From NCBI GenBank assembly GCA_002394165.1, contig DGTA01000034.1, positions 1 through 37,966 on the forward strand: a stretch of DNA of 37,966 nucleotides. Direction: 5' to 3'. The notes below the pieces were generated by a model. That model had not been told where the DNA came from. It saw nothing but the letters and a program-made list of their open reading frames with translations, and searched no databases. Shown piece by piece: positions 7,414 through 14,495 of this stretch; position 1 is the first letter of the stretch, and the number at the start of each line of letters is the position of its first letter. Made by a program: the position numbers and the translations under genes. Source of the DNA: Lachnospiraceae bacterium UBA4348 (GTDB lineage Bacteria > Bacillota > Clostridia > Lachnospirales > Lachnospiraceae).

Positions 7414-9402
7414 TCACTCAGTCTCGGCCTCCCAGATTGAGTCATAGTCCTGGTAATACGTATATTTCCGGGTACTGCTGTTGTATGTCACAAAGCCGTA
7501 GGGACAGCAGTTGATCAGGTAAAGATGGATATCCCCGTTCTCTTCAAAGATCTCGGTCCGGCCGTTGTACTCTTTTTGAATGCCCTGATAGGACAGCGAG
7601 TATGTGCCTTCGTAGTTATTAAAATCTCCCAGAGAAGCATCCACGGATACGCCTCCGTCAGTAAATGCGATTCGTACCTCGCCGTCTCTTCCGTTTTCCG
7701 TCCACGATGCGAAAACTCCATCAAGTTTCCCGCTCCGTTCAGGCCCGGAAAGCATGCCGGAGATCTCGCAGGAACTCTTTTCACCGCTGCACAGTACATT
7801 CTGGTAGAAAGCCCTGCTGCTGCTTCCTATCCGGTCCAGATAAACCGGTCCGTATTTCCTGCCCCCGTATTCTCCGAAGCTCAGATCATACTCAAGCGTA
7901 TCTTCAAGCATTCCCGCCACGGATGCCCCATCGCTCCTTCCCTCGAGGCCGCGGATGATCTCATCCACCGAACCGTCCGGGTAACCTTTCCGGTACTGTC
8001 CGCTGTAAAGCAGAGCGGATATACTGCTGCCTGCTTTTCCGATCCGGAGGACATCGCCGCCTTTGATCTGGTAGGATCCGAACAGATAGTAGGTATGCTC
8101 AAACTGGTCTTTAAAGCCAAGGAGCATGATGTTCTTATCCAGGTCTGGAAGGACACTGAAAAAACAGGGCATGTCACACACATTCCAGGTCCCCTGATCC
8201 GTTTTCACATCCATATAATTATCGGCGGAGGGTTCACTTTCCATCGAAAAACTGCCCCACATTACCGAGTCCGCGAGCAGTCCCTTTTTCACCTTCTGCT
8301 CCTCCGACATCAGCGCGTTCCGGTTCATATACAGAAACGTGCCAGCCCCTGCGGCCAGAACCAGAAGCAGGAGGATCACCGGGATCAGCTTTTTTCTGCG
8401 GGCGGGTTTTCTTCCGGTTTTTGCAGGATCCGAGTGCTTTGCCTTCGCTTTTTCCGGTTCCGTACGCTCCCGTTCTTTTTCCTGCTTTCCGCCGCTGCAG
8501 CACTCCATCAGCGCCTTGCGGCAGAGTTCGAAGCTCGGGTACCGCTCTTCTTTCCGGTACGCGCAGCATTTCAAAATGACTTTGGCCGCCTCCGGGGAAG
8601 CATCGGCCGGTGCGGGAAGTTCCTGCCCTCCCATTCTTTTGCGCAGCGCTTCTTCCCGGTCTTTGTAAAAGACCATTTTGGTGTCGGGATCGATAAACGG
8701 ATCCCGGTTGCGATTCAGGAAACGGTACAGCACAAGTCCCAGAGAGTACTGATCCGCCTGGGAATCGTAGGCTTCCCCATGATAGATCTCGGGGGCCATA
8801 TAAGTGAAGGTGCCCCTCAGCGACATGTTCAGGGACGCATCCCCGATCTGCCTGGCAACCCCGAAATCACCGATCTTGAAAGTTCCGCGCGGGGAAACCA
8901 GGATATTCTCGGGCTTGATGTCCCGGTGGAGGATGCCCTTTAGCTCACAGCTTTCCATCGCTGAGCACAGCTCCTCCCCCAGCCGCAGGACCTCCTGCTC
9001 ATCCATGGGATGGGTAAGCAGATAATCCTTCAGCGGAGTGAGCAGTTCCATCAGCAGGAAAACCGTCCACTCCATGGACCCTTCCTCATGCTCCAGCGAA
9101 TAATCATAGATCCGGACCACATGATCGTTGTCCTTCAAAAGCTCCATGGTATGGATCTCCCCAAGCACGCTCTGGACAAGATTTTCGCAGTAGCTTGTCC
9201 GGTCATGCAGGTCCGGATATTCATAGGAAAGCGCATTCTCCTCCGATTCATTGGAGGGAATGCGTATGATCTTAACGGCCGCGGTCTCCTCCGGATGCCC
9301 TTCCTTGTGAGCACTCCAGACGGTGCCGTAAGAACCGGACCCCAGGCTTTCCGTCAGGGTCCAGTCCGCCCATTTTGAGGGAAGATGAATGCTCTCATCC
9401 AT
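7414..9402 (-). CDS. Transmembrane Ser/Thr protein kinase with unusual extracellular domain
   Basis: A 662-residue Hanks-type kinase. The cytosolic catalytic domain spans about residues 12-300: glycine loop GSGSYGTV (21-28), ATP lysine K44, catalytic loop HRDIKPEN (159-166), DFG (179-181), activation segment with several Ser/Thr, and APE (203-205). A basic, charged linker (305-338) leads to one membrane helix (about 339-358). Residues 359-662 are outside the cell. The external part lacks the PASTA repeats of PknB/PrkC kinases and is unlike any sensor I recognise; it is rich in aromatic and glycine residues and in short strands. The start has an AAGGAGC site 11 bp upstream and an extended -10 promoter at 9463. 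First gene of a four-gene operon with PP2C, an unknown protein and a UvrA2-like ATPase. Confidence 0.9.
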   Translation of the reverse strand: MDESIHLPSKWADWTLTESLGSGSYGTVWSAHKEGHPEETAAVKIIRIPSNESEENALSYEYPDLHDRTSYCENLVQSVLGEIHTMELLKDNDHVVRIYDYSLEHEEGSMEWTVFLLMELLTPLKDYLLTHPMDEQEVLRLGEELCSAMESCELKGILHRDIKPENILVSPRGTFKIGDFGVARQIGDASLNMSLRGTFTYMAPEIYHGEAYDSQADQYSLGLVLYRFLNRNRDPFIDPDTKMVFYKDREEALRKRMGGQELPAPADASPEAAKVILKCCAYRKEERYPSFELCRKALMECCSGGKQEKERERTEPEKAKAKHSDPAKTGRKPARRKKLIPVILLLLVLAAGAGTFLYMNRNALMSEEQKVKKGLLADSVMWGSFSMESEPSADNYMDVKTDQGTWNVCDMPCFFSVLPDLDKNIMLLGFKDQFEHTYYLFGSYQIKGGDVLRIGKAGSSISALLYSGQYRKGYPDGSVDEIIRGLEGRSDGASVAGMLEDTLEYDLSFGEYGGRKYGPVYLDRIGSSSRAFYQNVLCSGEKSSCEISGMLSGPERSGKLDGVFASWTENGRDGEVRIAFTDGGVSVDASLGDFNNYEGTYSLSYQGIQKEYNGRTEIFEENGDIHLYLINCCPYGFVTYNSSTRKYTYYQDYDSIWEAETE

Positions 9403-9462
9403 GTGATCTTTGCTCCTTAAGCGCGTCCCGGCATTACTGCCTTCGAAAGCTGTTTCGCAAAG

Positions 9463-9471
9463 ATTATATCA
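9463..9471 (-). promoter_or_regulatory. Extended -10 promoter of the kinase operon
   Basis: TGATATAAT on the minus strand (9471-9463), an exact -10 box with an extended TG. No good -35 box is visible at the expected distance. It lies about 60 bp before the kinase start codon. Confidence 0.5.
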
Positions 9472-9494
9472 CAGGATAAGAGCGGATGACGAGG

Positions 9495-10070
9495 TCAGAA
9501 TGCCTTCGTGAAATACCGGCAGATCTGCTGGGCAGCGGAGCTGAGCTTCGAGGGAACCTGGAACCTGGAGAACATGTTGTGCTTAAGAGAGTCCGCGCTG
9601 ACCTGATAGGTAACGGTTACCGTGCAGATCCTTCCAAGAGAAGTAAACATCGCGATCTTCATTCTCATCACCTTGGCCAGCTGCTGAACCGGCTTCGGAA
9701 GCAGGGTGAAATTCAGGTACCAGGTGGCTCTGTAGGTCCACACCTTGTTCGTTTTCTTCACCAGCTTTATTCCGCCTCTCTCGATCATATCCGTTCCGAG
9801 GCCCTTCGCTTTCTGGCTGGTCTTCACGACGAGGATCTTCTTGGTCTTCGTATCGTAAGTCACCTTGAAAGTATCTTTGCCGTACATATCCAGGCATTTG
9901 AATAACGACTCGGAATACATCGGCGTGTAGGATCTGGTCTTCGTTGCTTTTTTCGCTGCCGCAAAAGCACTGCCGGGCATCATCATCGTAATGGCCATCG
10001 CAAGGATCAATGCAAAAGAAACTGCCTTTTTCGTGAGCTTACCGGATACAGCGTTCATTAAGTTTTTCAT
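9495..10070 (-). CDS. Secreted basic protein of unknown function
   Basis: A 191-residue protein with a clear signal peptide: basic start MKNLMNAVSGKLTKKAVSFA, a long hydrophobic core ending MMMPGSAFA, and a signal peptidase I site at AFA-AAK. The mature part is lysine-rich and basic, with strand-like stretches (DTFKVTYDTKTKKILVVKTS, KVWTYRATWYLNFTLLPKPV). The start has GGAAGGAG 8 bp upstream. I do not recognise a family. It is 92 bp upstream of the kinase gene on the same strand, but that kinase has its own promoter. A secreted ligand or cell-wall-binding protein is possible; there is no direct evidence. Confidence 0.65.
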   Translation of the reverse strand: MKNLMNAVSGKLTKKAVSFALILAMAITMMMPGSAFAAAKKATKTRSYTPMYSESLFKCLDMYGKDTFKVTYDTKTKKILVVKTSQKAKGLGTDMIERGGIKLVKKTNKVWTYRATWYLNFTLLPKPVQQLAKVMRMKIAMFTSLGRICTVTVTYQVSADSLKHNMFSRFQVPSKLSSAAQQICRYFTKAF

Positions 10071-10191
10071 GGTAAATTCTCCTTCCTGTGTGAGATATTT
10101 GTAATGGCTTGACTGCGTTTCAATTTGTTTCTTTGTTTTGTTGAGCCTATCTTACCGCGGGCAGGAAGGAGATCTGTAAAATTTACTTTCC

Positions 10192-10223
10192 CGTCAAAGA
10201 GGGGTCTCGTCAAAGAGGGGTCT
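10192..10223. repeat. Two tandem copies of a 16-bp unit
   Basis: CGTCAAAGAGGGGTCT occurs twice without a gap (10192-10207 and 10208-10223). The second copy runs into the left arm of the palindrome at 10216-10265, so the duplication may be a product of insertion or of slippage at the palindrome edge. Confidence 0.85.
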
Positions 10224-10265
10224 GACCCTTTTCGCACTTCAACGTGCGAAAAGGGTCAGACCCCT
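10216..10265. repeat. Perfect 22-bp-arm palindrome (REP-like)
   Basis: Arms 10216-10237 and 10244-10265 are perfectly complementary around a 6-base loop (TTCAAC). The arm starts AGGGGTCTGACCC and ends TTTTCGCAC. The element lies between the secreted protein gene and the end of the amidohydrolase gene. It could end transcription of the amidohydrolase as a stem, but no T-run follows on either strand. The outer GGGGTCTGACCC resembles dispersed REP-type palindromes of Clostridia (recalled, not searched). Confidence 0.85.
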
Positions 10266-10303
10266 AAACAATTCTAAACAATTTAAACAATTCTATACAA
10301 TTG
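10265..10303. repeat. Four degenerate 10-bp tandem repeats (TAAACAATTC)
   Basis: Units TAAACAATTC, TAAACAATTT, AAACAATTC and TATACAATTG follow directly after the palindrome. The last unit overlaps the final codons and TAG stop (10293-10295) of the amidohydrolase gene, so this short-period repeat provides the gene's present C-terminus (AIV-stop). Confidence 0.75.
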
Positions 10304-11417
10304 CCAGAAACATATCCACCGCTGTTTTCAGGATCCTGTCATTAAAATTGTAACTGTCCGTATGTACTGCCGGATAGTCCTCCCCGTTCCCGATATAGAA
10401 CATCGCTCCGGGGCACTGCTTCAGATAGTGGCCGAAGTCTTCGGAGGCTCTCCACAGCTCTTTCATTTCGATGACCGGCAGCTGCAGGCTGCCTGCCCCG
10501 TGGAGCACGCGCTCCAGCGCTTCATCGTGGTTTATGGTCTCCGGGAAATAATCTTGTATTTCATGTTCTGTCCCCAGGCCGTCACGCGCTGACAACTCCG
10601 CTGCCTTCGAAAGGAGTGCCGTCTCCATTTCCTTCATGAACGGCTCCTGCCCGGCCCGAAGGGTCACACTTAAGAATCCCTCACCCGGGGAAATGCCGAA
10701 ATCGCCTTCACCGCAATGCATTCCCACGATCGTGCACAGGGCCATGCCATCGTGCGGTTCTTGCGCCAGGTGCTGCGAAAACAGCGCCAGTTCCGCGATC
10801 GCCGCAGCCGGACTTAAGCCCTGCTCCGGGGCACTGGCATGGGACGGCTTCCCGCGCAGGCTGATCGTCACACCCTCCGATGCAGGCTGTGTCAGTCCTC
10901 TCCGGTATACAATGCTGTTTTCCGGATAGCCGCTGAGGTTGTGGAATGCATAGATCCCGGTGATCCCCTTCTCCCGGATCAGTTCTGCGCAGCGGACAGC
11001 TCCCTGACCGGTCTCCTCAGCAGGCTGAAAAATGAGATAGACGCAGCGGTCCGGCTCCAGCTTATCCAGTTCCAGCGCCAGACCACACAGCGCTGCCATA
11101 TGCCCGTCATGGCCGCACTTGTGAGAGATACCGGGGCGTGAGGACCCATAAGGAAGGTCAATGCACTCATCCATCGGAAGCGCATCCATGTCCGCTCTGA
11201 ACGCGATCGGCGGAGCAGCCTCCGCTTCTGCCGATCCACGCCTGAGCGCATAAAACCAGCCATCCCTGCCGACGATCTCAAGGGACGTATTCTCCCGCAG
11301 GAATGCCATCAGTATCCCCATCGTTCCGCTTTCATGGAGCGACAGCTCCGGCCGGCTGTGCAGCAGATGTCTCAGTTCTGTGATTTTCTCCAGGTTGTCC
11401 TGACTGATATGTCTCAT
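10293..11417 (-). CDS. M20D-family metal-dependent amidohydrolase/aminoacylase
   Basis: A 374-residue cytosolic peptidase-family M20 protein of the hippurate/N-acyl-amino-acid hydrolase type, which removes acyl groups from amino acids or splits small amides. Metal-site motifs: FRADMDALP (73-81), HKCGHDGHM (99-107) with C101 and H103, QPAEE (131-135), and YAFHN (157-161) with H159. A late histidine lies in the VHTDSYNFND stretch near the end. The dimerisation (lid) domain sits between about residues 180 and 290. The length is slightly short for the family (about 390). ATG 11417 overlaps the stop of the small upstream ORF by 4 bp (ATGA), so the two are coupled. The exact substrate is not visible. 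Confidence 0.88.
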   Translation of the reverse strand: MRHISQDNLEKITELRHLLHSRPELSLHESGTMGILMAFLRENTSLEIVGRDGWFYALRRGSAEAEAAPPIAFRADMDALPMDECIDLPYGSSRPGISHKCGHDGHMAALCGLALELDKLEPDRCVYLIFQPAEETGQGAVRCAELIREKGITGIYAFHNLSGYPENSIVYRRGLTQPASEGVTISLRGKPSHASAPEQGLSPAAAIAELALFSQHLAQEPHDGMALCTIVGMHCGEGDFGISPGEGFLSVTLRAGQEPFMKEMETALLSKAAELSARDGLGTEHEIQDYFPETINHDEALERVLHGAGSLQLPVIEMKELWRASEDFGHYLKQCPGAMFYIGNGEDYPAVHTDSYNFNDRILKTAVDMFLAIV

Positions 11418-11671
11418 GAGGCCGCCGCCTTTCTGCCCTTGTTTTTGTCAGTCCTGATCGTAGCCGCATAGGCACTGCTGCGCAGGCCAAGCTGCATGAA
11501 CACGGCACCGACCTTGTAGATGCGTTCCGCAGAAAAGGTGTACAGGGCCGCCAGGTAGTTGTCGATCGCGCCTTTATATATTCCGTAAGCAAGTCCGAAA
11601 GTGATCACTGACAGTAAAAAAGCCTGATACTTAGATTCAGGCCTGAATATTTCCCCCAGCCTTTTTTTCAT
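11414..11671 (-). CDS. Small membrane protein, possible remnant of an MFS transporter
   Basis: An 85-residue ORF with a good ribosome site (AAAGGAG, 8 bp before ATG) and a promoter at 11716-11744. Residues 14-30 (YQAFLLSVITFGLAYGI) look like the first membrane helix of a subgroup of major-facilitator transporters that start with 'FG-AYG-YKG-DNYLA'. A second patch (FSAERIYKVGAVFMQLGL) resembles a later helix of the same proteins. Such transporters are about 400 residues, so this may be an internally deleted and truncated remnant that still has signals for expression. The tail is basic (TIRTDKNKGRKAAAS). It could instead be a genuine small partner of the amidohydrolase, with which it overlaps by 4 bp. 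The homology is from memory and uncertain. Confidence 0.5.
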   Translation of the reverse strand: MKKRLGEIFRPESKYQAFLLSVITFGLAYGIYKGAIDNYLAALYTFSAERIYKVGAVFMQLGLRSSAYAATIRTDKNKGRKAAAS

Positions 11672-11715
11672 GTCACTTCTCCTTTAAGCTGCGCCTCGTA
11701 TCCTGTACCACAAAA

Positions 11716-11744
11716 ACTTTAACCGCACAGACTCCGGCAGTCAA
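11716..11744 (-). promoter_or_regulatory. Promoter of the small ORF/amidohydrolase pair
   Basis: TTGACT (11744-11739), a 17-bp spacer and TAAAGT (11721-11716) on the minus strand, about 45 bp before the start codon at 11671. Confidence 0.5.
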
Positions 11745-11866
11745 TCACTTCTGTATGTAATTTAAAAAAGAACGTAAAAAAAGACCCTGCGCCGGCATGA
11801 ACCTGTTATTAACTGATTTTTGTATGATATACTTATGTGCAGTTGATCGGAATTGTGAGGGAAATT

Positions 11867-12583
11867 ATGAGAATACATTTTATACAGCAGGATTCCTGGG
11901 TCCTGCCCGGGGAATACCTCTCCTGGGCTGAGAGAAACGGATATGAAACAGCCATAACGAAATGCTGGGAATATGAGCCGGTACCTGAAAACGTCAGTGC
12001 GGATATGCTGGTTGTTCTGGGAGGGTATCAAAGTCCGGCTACCACAAAAGCGGAATGCGATTATTATGACGCAGAGGCTGAGAAAGCTTTGATCCGCCGG
12101 TACGTGGAAGCAGGGAAAATGGTAATTGGTGTCTGCCTTGGCGCACAGCTTCTCGGGGAAGCGCTCGGAGCCGCGTATTCCCACAGTCCTGAGCGGGAAA
12201 TCGGCCCGGTTGAAGCGAGGCTCACCGCCGCAGGAAGATCCGATCCCTTTTTTGCAGCCTTCAGTGATACTTTTCTCGCGGGTGAGTGGCACAACGATAT
12301 GCCCGGACTGACAAAAGACTGTGTGGTCATCGCAGAAAGCGAAGGCTGCCCCAGACAGATCGTTCGCTATGGCCGGTATGTGTACGGCTTCCAGACACAT
12401 ATGGAATTCACCCACAGCATTATTGCTGCCGGACTTGAAGATGCCGGCGGGGATCTGGACTGCAGCGGACGTTTTGTACAGACAAAGCAGCAGCTCCTGG
12501 ATTTCGATTATTCCGGGATGAACGCCATGCTGTCTGAATTCCTTGACGCCATTGCAGCGGATTACTGTGCTGAAAACAGGTGA
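11867..12583 (+). CDS. Class I glutamine amidotransferase-like protein
   Basis: A 238-residue triad amidotransferase domain. Nucleophile C90 sits in the elbow VIGVCLGAQL (86-95); the triad histidine and glutamate are H178 and E180 in GFQTHMEFT. The oxyanion-loop region is VVLGGYQS (49-56). It is a stand-alone protein like the GMP-synthase-type amidotransferase homologues often annotated as gamma-glutamyl hydrolase or glutamine amidotransferase; the ammonia acceptor is not known. ATG 11867 has GTGAGGG just upstream. An upstream in-frame GTG at 11837 is possible, but it has no ribosome site. It is transcribed divergently from the amidohydrolase pair. Confidence 0.85.
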   Translation: MRIHFIQQDSWVLPGEYLSWAERNGYETAITKCWEYEPVPENVSADMLVVLGGYQSPATTKAECDYYDAEAEKALIRRYVEAGKMVIGVCLGAQLLGEALGAAYSHSPEREIGPVEARLTAAGRSDPFFAAFSDTFLAGEWHNDMPGLTKDCVVIAESEGCPRQIVRYGRYVYGFQTHMEFTHSIIAAGLEDAGGDLDCSGRFVQTKQQLLDFDYSGMNAMLSEFLDAIAADYCAENR

Positions 12584-12611
12584 TGCCCGGCACCGATCTA
12601 CATCTGCATAA

Positions 12612-12731
12612 TCAGAAGAGATTACGTGGTTTATCACCAAAGAAATTTACCGGGATCTTTCTTTCCTTTGCAATCCGCTCTACACTCTTTACGACCGGGC
12701 AGGCGTCCGCGTCGATCAATATTCGTATCAT
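12612..12731 (-). pseudogene. Truncated UPF0178 (YaiI/YqxD, DUF188) gene, N-terminal 39 codons
   Basis: Minus-strand ATG 12731 opens a 39-codon frame starting MIRILIDADACPVVKSVERI and ending GDKPRNLF-stop at 12612. The 'ILIDADACPV' start is the hallmark of the UPF0178/DUF188 family, whose members are about 150 residues long. The remaining two thirds (normally containing later conserved aspartates) cannot be found in any frame before the convergent amidotransferase gene ends at 12583. The ATG comes 1 base after the stop of the small membrane gene (TAAGATG), so it would be translated by reinitiation. It is most likely a decayed gene left after a deletion. Confidence 0.7.
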
Positions 12732-12732
12732 C

Positions 12733-12903
12733 TTATTTCCGTTCGTATTTTGCAGATATTTTTGAGTAAGTTAAGGTAAGAAGGGGAAGAGCGATGATGC
12801 TTCCCGCCATCAAAACAATGCCGCCTGCAGCCATGTTACGGCAGCCAAGAATAGTACTTATCCAGAAAACTGCGGAAAAGACCAGCCATATTATATTTCC
12901 CAT
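12733..12903 (-). CDS. Small two-helix membrane protein
   Basis: A 56-residue protein starting MGNIIWLVFSAVFWISTILG, with two hydrophobic helices (about 3-20 and 26-44) separated by a short loop, and a basic tail SKISAKYERK. ATG 12903 is preferred over the frame-opening ATG at 12927 because AGAGAGG lies a few bases upstream. The length and shape recall small uncharacterised membrane proteins common in Firmicutes. The UPF0178 remnant follows after 1 bp. Function unknown. Confidence 0.55.
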   Translation of the reverse strand: MGNIIWLVFSAVFWISTILGCRNMAAGGIVLMAGSIIALPLLTLTYSKISAKYERK

Positions 12904-12966
12904 GTGTACCTCTCTTCTGCAGATCAAGATTTACATCCCGGCAAACCTTTATGAAGCAAGCTTCAT

Positions 12967-14115
12967 TCAGTTCTCCTCCATATCATACACGAACACTTCA
13001 TGTATCTCTTCGCTGTAGCCCTCATAGAAACCGGACGGCATCCCGGCTTTGATCTTTGCTCCCCGATTATACAGAAGGAGAAACTGTCTGCGCTCGTCAT
13101 CAAACGACAGGCCTTCAATCTCTCCCTGACGTGTTACGTCATCAAATGTTTTTTCCAGACTTACGCTTCCGGTCTCTTGATTTTCAGAGACCACCACCCT
13201 GTACATGTGGTCTGGTTCATTATCATCGGCATCCCCGTCATCACTGGTTATGTACAGGTTCCCGTCAAAACAGGCGATGCCCTGGATCCATTTTGGAGCC
13301 GGCTCCATCTTCAGTTTTCCCTTGTAACCTCCTGTATCAAGATCGTACATGTAGAGATACTCACTGGATTCGTCATCGATCCACGAGGTCATATAAACTG
13401 TCCGCTCATCGGAGTCAACAGCGATCCCGCTGCACTCCATCTGGCCGGTATCGTCCCTGAAGGGAAAGACTCTTTTAAGTGCCAGCGTATCGCCGTCATA
13501 GACTGCGACCTGTATATTTTTCCCTTCTCCGTCCATAAAGTATTCCACACCCAGATACAGCTCATTGTTGTACACGTCAATGTCGCCGATATGATTGACC
13601 TCCAGTGTGCAGCCCTCAAACGGCTCCGTGTTTTCAGCCACAAGATTCCAACTGCTGTCGTATTTGACCAGCGTCCCGGAACCGCTCACCCAGTAATATC
13701 CGTTTTCCGTGCATACGCCCTGCCTGCCTGCGACAGGATGCACCTGTGTCAGATCATATCTTAGCGCAGATGCTTCCCTGTGAAAGTTGCCTGTTCCGTC
13801 AGTCAGTACCTCCCCGCCGTCAATCGTTTCCACTCGCAAATCAGACAAGGGAGCATCCGGGGCGGAAAAGACAACTATATCCCCTTCCTGTTTCCATGGC
13901 ACTGCAAAAGCTAATTCACCGGATGCCCCGGAGCCGGATTTAATCCTGATATCCGCGGATCCGTCCTCATGAAGGGTTATCACAGATCCTGTTTCGCGGT
14001 CCTTCCATACACCGGCCAGCGATCCGGCCGATGCCCCGGCATCCCCTCCGGCATTTTTATAAGCGGCTGATAATAAGCTTAATATAAGAACTCCCAACAA
14101 TATCATTCTGTTCAT
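12967..14115 (-). CDS. Secreted beta-propeller-like protein
   Basis: A 382-residue protein with a short signal peptide (MNRMILLGVLILSLLSAAY). Residues 33-85 form a small barrel-like module of the 'LAGVWKDRETGSVITLHEDG' type, found in secreted Gram-positive proteins that sense or bind something. From about 120 onward there are repeated strand motifs such as HIGDIDVYNNELYLGVEYF, GIAVDSDERTVYMTSW, GIACFDGNLYITSDD and IEGLSFDDERRQFLLLY, each with an acidic turn, as in YncE/SMP-30-like propellers. Start: AGGAG 7 bp before ATG 14115. A 7-bp hairpin lies right after the stop (12951-12966), without a U-run. No catalytic signature is seen; a binding role is inferred. Confidence 0.68.
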   Translation of the reverse strand: MNRMILLGVLILSLLSAAYKNAGGDAGASAGSLAGVWKDRETGSVITLHEDGSADIRIKSGSGASGELAFAVPWKQEGDIVVFSAPDAPLSDLRVETIDGGEVLTDGTGNFHREASALRYDLTQVHPVAGRQGVCTENGYYWVSGSGTLVKYDSSWNLVAENTEPFEGCTLEVNHIGDIDVYNNELYLGVEYFMDGEGKNIQVAVYDGDTLALKRVFPFRDDTGQMECSGIAVDSDERTVYMTSWIDDESSEYLYMYDLDTGGYKGKLKMEPAPKWIQGIACFDGNLYITSDDGDADDNEPDHMYRVVVSENQETGSVSLEKTFDDVTRQGEIEGLSFDDERRQFLLLYNRGAKIKAGMPSGFYEGYSEEIHEVFVYDMEEN

Positions 14116-14210
14116 ATCATTTCTCCTGTTCCGGTGTCGGTTTTTCTATAGATTGTACAGGTTTTTCTTCCTGGAAACAACTTCAGGAAATGTAAGATAA
14201 AAATTTTTTT

Positions 14211-14258
14211 TGCAATATATACTTGACATTCTCCGGGATGCAATATATAGTTGACATC
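14211..14258 (+). promoter_or_regulatory. Promoter within a 28-bp-spaced direct repeat (probable operator)
   Basis: TGCAATATATACTTGACAT (14211-14229) is repeated as TGCAATATATAGTTGACAT (14239-14257), one mismatch in 19, with a period of 28 bp. The first TTGACA (14223-14228) and TATAGT inside the second copy (14246-14251) form a near-consensus promoter with a 17-bp spacer. The repeat therefore provides both promoter boxes and two identical sites that the adjacent Xre-type regulator could bind to control itself. Confidence 0.7.
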
Positions 14259-14279
14259 AGTTACGAAAGGAGGTGTCCG

Positions 14280-14495
14280 ATGCGAAATCTGAAGATGAAA
14301 TTTCGGCGGATCGAACTGGGATTGTCCCAGACCGAACTGGCAAAAAAAGCCGGCGTTACCAGACAGACCATCGGCCTGATCGAAGCGGGCGAGTTCAATC
14401 CGTCCATAAAGCTCTGCAACAGCATTTGCCGCGCACTCGGCGTCACTTTAAATGATATCTTTTGGGAGGAAGAAGAAAATGAAAATGAAAAGTAA
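14280..14495 (+). CDS. Xre/Cro-type (YozG-like) transcriptional regulator
   Basis: A 71-residue protein that is almost entirely a helix-turn-helix domain: MKFRRIELGLSQTELAKKAG, then VTRQTIGLIEAGEFNPSIKL, with the pattern of small Cro/CI-like regulators (YozG group). ATG 14280 is fixed by a strong AAAGGAGGTG site at 14266-14275; the upstream frame overlaps the promoter. The next gene, a membrane protein, starts inside its last codons (17-bp overlap), the usual pairing for this regulator class. It is probably autoregulated through the direct repeat at 14211-14258. Confidence 0.88.
   Translation: MRNLKMKFRRIELGLSQTELAKKAGVTRQTIGLIEAGEFNPSIKLCNSICRALGVTLNDIFWEEEENENEK

Noticed and set aside
7525..8943. 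472-codon plus-strand frame opposite the kinase gene
   Set aside because: Antisense shadow; the kinase frame has intact catalytic motifs and ribosome site, whereas this frame has neither recognisable domains nor a start signal.
10265..10303. 10-bp repeats considered as a CRISPR-like or iteron array
   Set aside because: Units are too short and have no spacers for CRISPR; only four degenerate copies and no replication gene nearby for iterons.
11762..12640. 292-codon minus-strand frame opposite the amidotransferase
   Set aside because: The plus frame carries the amidotransferase Cys-His-Glu triad; the minus frame has low-complexity composition and would overlap the UPF0178 remnant.
12951..12966. 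ATGAAGCAAGCTTCAT hairpin after the propeller-like gene as terminator
   Set aside because: The stem is only 6-7 bp, A/T-rich, and not followed by a T-run; it may be chance.
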